The notes beneath the pieces are model-generated. The model was given only the letters and a program-made list of their open reading frames with translations, ran no database searches and was not told the DNA's origin. Both the position numbers and the translations under genes were made by a program. Shown here in pieces: positions 55,365-64,000 of a stretch of DNA of 64,000 nucleotides (position 1 is the stretch's first letter; each line of letters starts with the position of its first letter). Source of the stretch: Asterochloris sp. CNOR1 (taxonomy: Eukaryota; Chlorophyta; Trebouxiophyceae; Trebouxiales; Trebouxiaceae); assembly GCA_963969365.1 (NCBI GenBank), contig OZ017755.1, positions 62,001 to 126,000 on the forward strand, in the 5' to 3' direction.

Positions 55365-58300
55365 AGCCGTCAATGCCAGCTTGCCAACTGACAGTGCAGC
55401 AGGCAGCGCAACAGCACCATCGTCGGCCGCCACCGAGGACATCAGCATAGCCTCTGCCAGCTCTGCAGCGGTGGTGGCGCGCTGGGTGGTGGTGTTTCAG
55501 GATGACACCCCCGACTCAGAGGTTGCTCAGTACTGCAGCAGTTCAGCTGCCACCTATGGCTTCACCTGCAAAACCCAGATGAGCCTGCTGTTGAAGGCCA
55601 TGGTCATCGAGGTGAGGCTGGCCTGCAGGGAGACAACCTGCTCCAACAGGCTTTGCATGTGCTGCTGCCTTGCTGGAGATCCCAGCATTTGGGCAGCTGG
55701 TGTGCTTCCCAAGCCGCAAGCTGCCCACAGCGCCAGCCTGGTCAGGCCCACAGGGTCTGCCGCCACTGCTGTGTCTGCACCGCCTGGGGGGCGATGACAC
55801 CCCACCACGGAGCTCCACTGCTGCTGTGCAGACCGCCCAGACACAGCTTTCCGCATTTCTGGTGGCTGCTGGCAACGCTGTGCAGTATGTGCGCCAGGAT
55901 GAGGCAGTGCAGCTCAGCACCACGGTACGCCTCTGCATGGGTTCAGGGCTTGGGGTTCAGGCTTTAGGGTTGGGTGGGCTGTCACGGCATGCGATGCAGC
56001 TCTGTGGCGCTATGAGTCAAGACTTGCGATTGCTGGCACTGCATTTCTGCACCGCACCTGAATGTCACTGGGTCAGGAGTGTCCCTCTGTGAGTCTCTGC
56101 ATGAAAAGGCTGTCACAGCGTGTATCGCAGCTGAGCGCTACCATGGGTCAAGGCCAGCAATGCTTTGCAGTGCATGCTTGCACAGCACCTGAACGCCATG
56201 GTGCTTCATCTTGTTGCAGTGGGCCTGTGCATGAAGCAGCCTGCTGCGTTTTGCAGCCCCAGCAGCGACATGTGGGCACAGGCACCCTTGAGAGCTGACT
56301 ATTGTACTTCTCTTCTTCCCAGCACACACTGTCAAGAGGCACTTTGAGCCTTGTGTGCATCCTGATATTGTTTGTCACCTGCCTTGACACTCTGCGCAAG
56401 CTTCTGCAGGTGGAGGCTCACAATTTGGTGCAAGGAGTGCCGCTTGGCCCGGCTGCAGTGAACTGGGGATTGATGTCAGCTTCTCAGCCATAGCTAGAAA
56501 CCTTGTGGTTAATCCCTGACAGTCAGATTGTACTCCTGCAGGTAGAAAACTTGAGCGTTGCAGCAATAGGCACGACCATGTCAGCTGGGTTGTGGGGACT
56601 GGATCGGGTGGACCAGCGCTCCTCTACGCGAGATTATGCTTACCACTACAATGCAATGGGCACTGGGGTCCACATCTATGTGGCGGACACGGTGAGTAGG
56701 ATCTGACACTGGTCAACTGCCGCCACCGGTGGTGCTGGACACGGAAGTACCTGGGATCGATAACCCCTTGAAACAACAAAGTGGAGCAGTCCCCTGTTGG
56801 TCTCCCTTGTGCCGCCACCAGAGCACCTTGCGTGTGGTCAGCAAGGGCCAAGGCCTCCACTCAAGGAGAGGGCTATCCAGTGTGAGCCGCTCTGCACAAG
56901 GTATGGCGAGCAGGGCTGTAGCCCGAAGATGTGGTGCTGCCTGGGGAAAGCTGCCGAGCTGCTGAAGGGTGGCTCTGCAGAATCCCTGAACCTGGGTCCC
57001 CTGGTTCAGAATACAGTCGCAGGCACACACAACAGGCAGCTTCCTACATCCCTGTCATCTGTGGACAACAACTACCGCCCACTCTATGTTGTCCATGCTC
57101 ACTCAAGCAGGGCTGCAACATAATGCTTCAGGGCGTCTGCAGCTCAGCGGCAGGTTGACGTCTGCAGATGCCAGCGTGCTGCCTGCGCAACTGGCAGCCC
57201 TTCCCTGCTCCCCGTTTGCAGCATGGCCCAAGAAAGCATTAAGCCTATGCACAATGAGGTATCTGGACGGCTGCAGCTGGGTTGCTGCTGCTGCCACTCC
57301 CACGTGCTGCCGTCTAGGGCTGTGAGTGTGAAACCCACTGAATCCGTTCTTGTGTAGGGCATCAACCCCACCCACATTGAGTTCTACTCGGCCGCTGGTG
57401 CTTCACGAGTGGGTGCTGGCTACACCTTTGATGGCGTGTCCACAGCAGACTGCAATGGCCATGGCTCCCACATCTCTGGCACAGCCGCTGGCCTGAATGT
57501 CGGGGTCGCCAAGAATGCGACAATCCACCCAGGTCAGCTGCTTGCACTTGTGTGCCACTTTCAGCCTAGGTGTCCTGCGCTGAGCTGCTGCCCCTGTCGG
57601 CCTCAGTGGTGTGCACCGAGCCAGCAATCCCAGGCCCACCGCTGCTGCACCGCCTCCCTGCTGCCCTGCTGCACAATGGACACTGTTGTTGTGGGGTCAT
57701 GTGTTGCATCATGGACAGAGCCGTGTGCATCCTCTCAGGACTCACCATGATGGCCAGGTTTGTGGCAAAGGTCAGCACAGCGCAATTGAAGCACCAGGCA
57801 CATGCTGGTCAGGAGGCTGCAGTGCTGAAAGTGAGAGCTGCTGCTGAGCTTGCATCCCTGCTGGGCCACGCTGCACATGGTCAGGCTCACGTTTGTAGAG
57901 CAGCCAACGCTGACGAGTTGCCACTGCTGCGTGCAGTCCGCGTGATTGACTGCGATGGCAGCGGCAGCATTGCCCAGATCATTGCTGGCTTGGAGTGGAT
58001 CTCCGGCAATGCAGAGCTCCCTGCAGTGGTGCTGATGTCCATTGGGGGCACAGCCACAGCTGTGCTGGACACTGCCGTCCAGGCCCTGACAAACCAGGGC
58101 ATAACAGTGGTGGTGGCTGCTGGCAACTCAGCCGAAGGTCAGGCCTCTTGAGACAAGTTTGCACCCTGTGGAGCCCCGTGTTCCTGTCCTTCCAGCGGCA
58201 CAGCATGGCACAACCTGTAGCAGCTGGCAACGCAGCCTCTTGAGGGACTGCACTGCCTGTCGCCACATCATGCCTTCTGCTGTGTCCCCAGCTGGACAAG

Positions 58301-61300
58301 TATGGTGGCGCCTCGCAGGTCAGCTGCAATTTCTTCATTTTCTTCTTCTTGCTTGTCTGGTGCAAGCCTGTGGACAGCTTGTCTGGCAGAGAGCCCTGGA
58401 GCTGGTGCACTACAGGAAGCTGCCATGACCATGCCTCAGCCGGCAGCCTTGACCTTTTCCGTCTGGCACAGCCTGCCTGGCCCAGTGGTCAATGCCCGCT
58501 CATCTGTACAGCTCTGCTGCGCAGATGCCTGTGACGAGAGCCCTGCACGGCAGCCCTCGGTCATCGCCGTGGCAGCCACAGACTCCAGTGACAACATGGC
58601 CTCCTTCTCTGACGGCGGAGCCTGCGTGGAGCTGCTGGCGCCAGGGGTTTCCATTCTGAGCGTGGGCTACTCCACCAACACAGGCTATGTGTGAGTGTGC
58701 ATGGGTCGAATTGGCCTTTTTCGGGCGGGTCAGCAACATGGGAACGCTTCGCTGCAAGGCGTACCCTGGTGGAAGTGGTTGTCAGGAGAAAGTTTTCACA
58801 ACAGACTGGGTCCGCATCTGGTGCTAACTGCCATGGACTACAAGCATCTGCAAGAGAAGGTCCATTCCGGCAAGGTGTCGCACGTCTACCTGCCATGAGC
58901 ATTCTGTTGAGCTCATCTCTCAAGTTCAGCCAGAACTTGGGACACGGGGACTTTTGCATGCCGCGCGCTCAGACTGCCTAGAGAGGGCCTGTGCAAGCCA
59001 GTCATCAGGCCTTCCAGGTACCCTCAGGAGACTAGCAGGCACTCTGCTGCTGTATGGACAGGTTTGGCCCTGTAGATCCCCCTTGGAGCAGCAAATGAGA
59101 CTGTCTTGCAGCCAACAGCTGCCAGCACCACGTGCAGCCCTGCCCAGTAGGCACTTGAGGACATGAATGCCCCTGTCCCCGCAGGGTGATGAGCGGCACA
59201 TCCATGTCTGCGCCTCACGTGGTGGGCATTGCTGCCCTGTACCTGGAGAACAACCCCAGTGCAGCCCCCTTCCAGGTGAGGCTGTGCTGTAACATCTTCT
59301 GCTGTGCGCCTGGTACATCTACCATCAGAAGTGGCCCAGCAGCTCCTGGCCCTGGCATCTAGGGGTTGTCACATGTGAATGCAAAGCTCAAGAGGAGTCT
59401 TTGCCGTGTGGGGTCCCAGGGGCTAGGCCCTTTGAGAAATGATGAGGTGTTTTAATTTGAAGGGTGTTTTGAGGGACTTCAGGTGCATGCAGAGCCACTC
59501 CCTTGCTTCTGCTCACTCAGCTGCCTGTCCGCAGGTATCTGCAGTGGTGCAGAGCTCTGCAGAGTGGGGCTGTGTCAGCAGCTCCAGCCTGATGGCTGCA
59601 ACTCCCAATGCCATTGCCAACAGCCTGCTGGTGGACCCGCTCATCACCAGCAACGTCCCCTTGACCAATGGTGGCAGCCAGCTCTCGTACATCAACATCA
59701 CGGACAGCAACTACAAGTGCGCTGGTGGCAGGCCCTGGGACAGCTTGTGTGCATGCTTGCTGGCAGTCAGCAAATCACGCTGCCACATGTGCATGATGCT
59801 GTGTTCATGAACCCTGTTTGCAGATCTGCATGATCCTCACAATCACCATCAAACCTTCACTTGTGCACCCCAGACTCAGACACATGAAGGGTGACACGCA
59901 TCTTGCTGTTCAGGAATGGCTACGCTGTCGCAATCACGCTGTCATCCCAGCCAGCTGGCACTGTCACAGTGACAACCACAGTGGATGATGCCTCAGGTGG
60001 GGACACCTTTGCACTCCAAGGGCATGGGCAAGTAGTTTGTCTTTTTGTAATTTTTCCTTGTGGCGCCCCACTGCCATACTGCCAAGACTGAGCCGCATTC
60101 TGTCAAGTATGGTCAAATGTTGCAAAAGACTGTCCTCACTGCTGCATATGGGTCTCTCACCTGCCCTGCAATCTCTGCCGCCCTCTGCCAAGCTGTACAA
60201 GCAGCGAGTGCCCAAGACTGTCTCCAGCGGTCCCCGTCTCTGTCTGCAGAACGCCTGTCTGTGCTGAACAACGCAGTGCTGACCTTCACCCCCACCAGCT
60301 GGAGCACTGTGCAAATCATGAGGCTGAGTGTGGTCAGGAACAGGCCAGCAGGTAAGCCAGATACTCTAATAATATATCATCTGCTTCATTTTTCAGACGG
60401 AAAGGCATTTGGAGACCTCCCTGATTGTGGTGCTGGCCAAGGCTGGCGCAGTCATATGGAGGTGGGCACCAACCCTGAGGGATGCACGTCCCCTTGTCTC
60501 TAGGGAGTCGTGTCACCGCATGCCTGTGGCCTCGGCGGGGAGGGGCGCATGTCCAGGCTGCAGTGCAGCATTGATGCCTCTCTGGTGTCAGCAGTGCTAT
60601 ATGATGACTCCGCCAAATCGGTGCGAGGGCCAACAGTCCACACCCATCTCATCAGACCTGTTCATTGACCCTGTTTTGCGTACTTGAGGGTCTGCCTTGT
60701 TACTAGCTTGCCCGCACAAAGGTGGTCTGCAACCTCCTTGGTTAAAGGGGCAGGTCGTGATCGTTTGTCCCACTGCAGCCATGTGGGGCGCCCTGAAACC
60801 TGGTTGATTGGGCATGACCAGGGTGGCAGGTGCAGGTAAGTTGTACGACCGTGTAAACTGGTTCCTGGCAACCACTGGGATTCGCAAAGGGTCTGATGGT
60901 TGAGCCCTCGGCTCCTGCAGGCTGGAACAAGTTCCTGCTGGACTTCTTTGTGCAGACAACGGCCGCAGCTGACTCCTGGATCAGCGACACCCACCACAAG
61001 ATGCCAGTCTTTGATGCCCGCAGCCTGCCTGGCGACACCGTCTCATTCCCAGCGGTGAGAGGTCAAGGTTGCACACAAGAGCAGCCATTGCATGATCTTT
61101 CAAGGCTTGGATGGCTGACTACCTGCCTCTACAGTGTGCATTGAGACGGCTTTCGCCCACAGAGGGCACAGCTGAGCCAGATGCAGCCATGTCGTCGCTG
61201 CTTGACTGACAAAGTGGCACTGCTGCCTTGCCCTCCCTTTGTGTTTCCTTGCCACCACATGTTCTGTGGGTACAATCACGTGCAGACACCTGTTGATGCA

Positions 61301-64000
61301 AATAATGCTCTGAAAACCTCTGTCACCGGTGCCCCTGCAGCTGATCATGTCCCTGCCTTACCAGGGCGTGGGTGACACCACGTACTACAACAATGACTAC
61401 AATGTGACCACCTGCACTGGTCAGTCCACCATTTCGGAGACCCAGGGCTCTCCGGTGAGTGTTCGAGGCTCTCTGGGTGCACTGTGCAGGCGTCCCCGGC
61501 ATTTGCACAGATACTGTGGGGCCTACAGCAAATGCTGCAGCTTCCAGCCACCCGGATGTGACCCAAACAGTGCGTGTCTGCTTCTAAACATACATGAACA
61601 GCAGAAACGTCACCTGACACACAGTCTGATGCCAAGGCCCACGATGGAGCAGCTTCTAGGACACACAGAACTTTGCTGTATGCTGCATCTTTAATCACAT
61701 TTTTGTGCACCTTCCCAGCCAGCCAAAGAGGGGTGATCTGCAGTGGCAGCTGCCACTCCCAATGCAGACGTCAACAATGCAAATGTCACAACAATTCCCT
61801 GTGTGCCTGCAGGATTATGTGTACGCCTTCATGCCAGCCACCAACGCCACTGTCTCCATTAGCCTCTGCAACAGCGGGTATGACACCAAGCTGATCGTCT
61901 ACCAGAGCGCCTCAGACGGCCAGCTGCTGGAGGTGCTGTGCAATGACGACTACTGTAATCTTCAGAGCTGGGCAGAGGTAAGGCTGTCCCTACTGATCGC
62001 CACAGGGCTCAGCAATTGCCTGGATTGCATCAAATTTGCATAAATTTGAAATGCCTGGTGCAGTGGCCTGCCTCCAATGTGTATCCGGCGAAGCCACAAC
62101 ACTGGAAACTCCAGTTGCCATTATAAGTGGGTCTTGAATTGCTTACAGCGCTGAGTCCTGAAGGGCTCTTACAGCTGCTTCTTGGCTGCTGCTATGGGCC
62201 TGGTATGCTCTAGTCCTGGCTGTGTCTCAGAGATGGCTGACTGTGTCTCTTCTGTAGGATGCATGCGGCCATGTCACCCAGAAATTTGCAGTTGCCCCGC
62301 AAAGGAAACTCAAATCATTTACAGAAGGACCTACCTGCTCGTTGTGCCAGCTGAGGCCCTTTCATATTGCATGCCTGCAGGTGGCCCTGTCCGCCGATGT
62401 GCTGTACTATTTTGTTGTGGATGGCTTCAATGGGGCAGCTGGAACCTGGGCCATTGACATTGAGGCAATGGACAACTCCACTGTCGCGGGGCAGCTCATC
62501 TCTGGCACCTATGCTCTGGCAGAGTACTCAGCTAGCGGCAACAGCACCAACAGTGAGTCTGGTTGTGCTTGCTGCATGCTGCGGGCAGGGCAGAACGACG
62601 TGCAACTGGGTGTCAGGGCGCATGCGGCTGCAGCTAATGCTGCTGCTGAGTGACTCTGCGGTGGGTGGCCGCATGACCAGCCGCCAGCCTGCTCATACCA
62701 GCGAATTGGGCCAGGAGTACGCCAACAGCGGGCCATGCTTTTCTGGGAAACTCAGCAATCAGCTCAGCTCGGCTCGGCTCGGCTCGACTCGGCTCAGCTC
62801 AGCTCAGCTCAGCTCACAATCAGCTCGGCTGTGGTGGGTGATCAGCTGCAGCCACTCTGGAACTTTATTGTCCTGCATGCCCTGCCTATGGCAGCAACTC
62901 ATAGGCACCAGGCTGCACCAGCATCCACAATGTCTGACCCAGCCGTTGAAGGCTGCCGCGCTGGGGCTGGCAGCTCACAGAAGTCTCATCCGCCTGGTGC
63001 TGGCATTGCGAGAAAACGAACCCACTCAGCCCTGAACACGTATGGCTTGTACAGTTGCTGGCTGCCCACCCCTCATCATTGCAACCTCAAATCTTAAATG
63101 CTATATCTGTTTGTTCTGTTCGGCCCGTTTTAGCGCAACCGGCATCCCTTGCAAAGTCAAATGCCTTTTGCAGGCACCACGACCAGCTCTGTGGCAGACC
63201 CCCCACCAGAATCCTACCTGATAGCTCAGACCTGGGGCGACTGCCAGTGCGGGCAGGCCATGCAGGTACTGCGGAGCCTACACTGTGCAGAGTGCTTGCT
63301 GTTAGGATCAAGCCCTGCACCATGACTCCATGGGTTGCTGACGAGTGCAGCTCTGTGTGGATGGGGCTCACAGGACAGATGACAATGGCAGTCCAGAGTT
63401 GGGTCAGAGCAAAAGGGCTTGCATCTGAGGATGGCAGTCGAGTGATGGGCCAGATTGAAGGGCTTCTGACGATTTGCCACCTAATGCTTGACCTGCAGGA
63501 CACCTCAGCCACCTGCCACAACCTGTACCAAGTGCTGCCCCTGGCTGTGTGTGTGGACGCTGCCTCCACGCCAGCCCGCTACGAGCCCTGCGACCCCACC
63601 TGCCCCGCCAACAGCACAGGCAACCACTTTGAGCCTGATCCCTGGGGGGCCATCACCGCCCAGTGCAACAGCACCCAGCAGACGCGTACAGGTGGGCTGA
63701 CCAAGTCAAGCAAGTCTGTTGTCCTGCACTGCAACCTGTTGGAGGCCAGTGTCCGTGCCCTACCCTGGCCCTTGCTTCGGAACAGGGCTCAGCTGGGGGC
63801 TGGCTCATACCTGTTCTATGTCATCAGTCTGGAAGCTAGAGCATACGTGATGCAGCTTTGAGGTAGAGTTTGCACACGGAGCCGCTGAGTCCTGAGGCCA
63901 GCTGATAGTCTGAGTCTGAACACAAGAAGCTCTTGCTGCCAATTGGGTGGTCAACCCTGATCCCCCATGCACAGCGCAACAAGCTCTGCCAGGCGTGCAC
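55365..64000 (+). CDS. subtilase (S8, proteinase K-like) with I9 propeptide and PPC-like domains; both ends incomplete
   Basis: Exons: 55365-55611, 55679-55924, 56542-56691, 57358-57532, 57937-58137, 58525-58690, 59185-59275, 59535-59716, 59914-59996, 60250-60351, 60921-61054, 61341-61454, 61813-61977, 62381-62552, 63174-63265, 63499-63691, and probably 63975 onward. Phases agree throughout. The first two encode an I9 propeptide ([24 protein letters not shown]). The S8 core keeps all key residues: Asp in VADTG, His in [10 protein letters not shown], oxyanion Asn in VVAAGNSA, Ser in [12 protein letters not shown]. After it come beta-rich modules with [19 protein letters not shown] and [15 protein letters not shown], typical of PPC-like domains of exported proteases. 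No signal-peptide exon was found. A frame through 63691 continues to a stop at 63861, an alternative 3' end. Confidence 0.88.
55975..56240 (+). repeat. two imperfect ~125-bp tandem copies, subtilase intron 2
   Basis: The block GCTGTCACxGC-TG ... GCAGCTxxGxGCTA-ATG-GTCAAG ... GCACxGCACCTGAA occurs from about 55978 and 56110. A third partial trace, a GTGGAG acceptor copy, is seen near 56403 before the real exon at 56542. Non-coding. Confidence 0.65.
62761..62816 (+). repeat. pentanucleotide (A/G)GCTC microsatellite
   Basis: Eleven units of AGCTC or GGCTC, with one substitution (GACTC), lie in the intron before subtilase exon 63174-63265. Confidence 0.95.

Noticed and set aside
63692-63861. Terminal exon of the subtilase ending at a stop at 63861
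   Set aside because: The frame is open and reads [13 protein letters not shown]. However, the donor at 63692 joins in phase to an exon starting at 63975, so I prefer a gene continuing beyond the window. This is noted as an alternative.
1-64000. Mobile or virus-like elements, CRISPR, rRNA or tRNA genes
   Set aside because: I looked for reverse transcriptase, integrase, transposase and capsid motifs, long terminal or inverted repeats, regularly spaced repeats and tRNA arms. None could be supported; all repeats found are short tandem or exon-derived.

Overview
The window is intron-dense nuclear DNA of a green alga. The evidence is very short exons, almost all introns GT-AG with a pyrimidine-poor CTGCAG acceptor, fairly GC-rich sequence, a plastid transit-type leader on a leucine-rich repeat protein, a TTTAGGG telomere-type motif, and gene families typical of Chlorophyta. 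A trebouxiophyte is the best guess, but the sequence alone does not fix the class. I see no bacterial-style operons, rRNA, tRNA, CRISPR, retroelement or virus-like element.

Layout, left to right. (1) 1-560 (+): 3' end of an alpha,alpha-trehalase. (2) 1183-1886 (-): a five-exon PMP3/RCI2 small membrane proteolipid with a 13-bp micro-exon. (3) 2037-3165 (-): a glycine-rich, single-span, probably plastid protein. (4) 3405-17188 (+): a 23-exon, 1200-residue chromatin/RNA polymerase II protein combining a Tudor-like fold, a cysteine cluster, a TFIIS central domain, a SPOC domain and an RGG tail. (5) 17426-21213 (-): a ten-exon short-chain dehydrogenase whose catalytic Tyr position reads Cys. (6) 22450-36741 (+): a giant TmcB-like membrane protein with many PAS modules, about 44 exons. 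(7) 37422-45181 (+): a plastid-type, membrane-anchored LRR-RI protein, 13 exons, 644 residues. (8) 45274-52889 (-): TCF25/Rqc1, a ribosome quality-control factor. (9) 53139-54823 (+): an unrecognised acidic protein. (10) about 55365 to beyond 64000 (+): a secreted-type subtilase with an I9 propeptide, a complete catalytic set and C-terminal PPC-like beta domains.

The exon models were built by hand. Splice phases close through whole genes for PMP3, the glycine-rich protein, the SPOC protein, the SDR, the LRR protein and the acidic protein, which is strong internal support. TmcB has two unresolved junctions, TCF25 one weak exon, and the subtilase lacks a convincing first exon. Genes 3/4, 5/6 and 8/9 are divergent pairs. 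Trehalase/PMP3, 4/5 and 7/8 are convergent. No metabolic pathway links the neighbours.

The most unusual signal is not a gene. In most of the long genes, introns hold decayed tandem copies of an adjacent exon edge together with its splice site, in units of roughly 100-250 bp. The LRR gene is the extreme case. The SDR gene has a nearly intact copy of half an exon. This looks like intron growth by tandem duplication across exon-intron boundaries.
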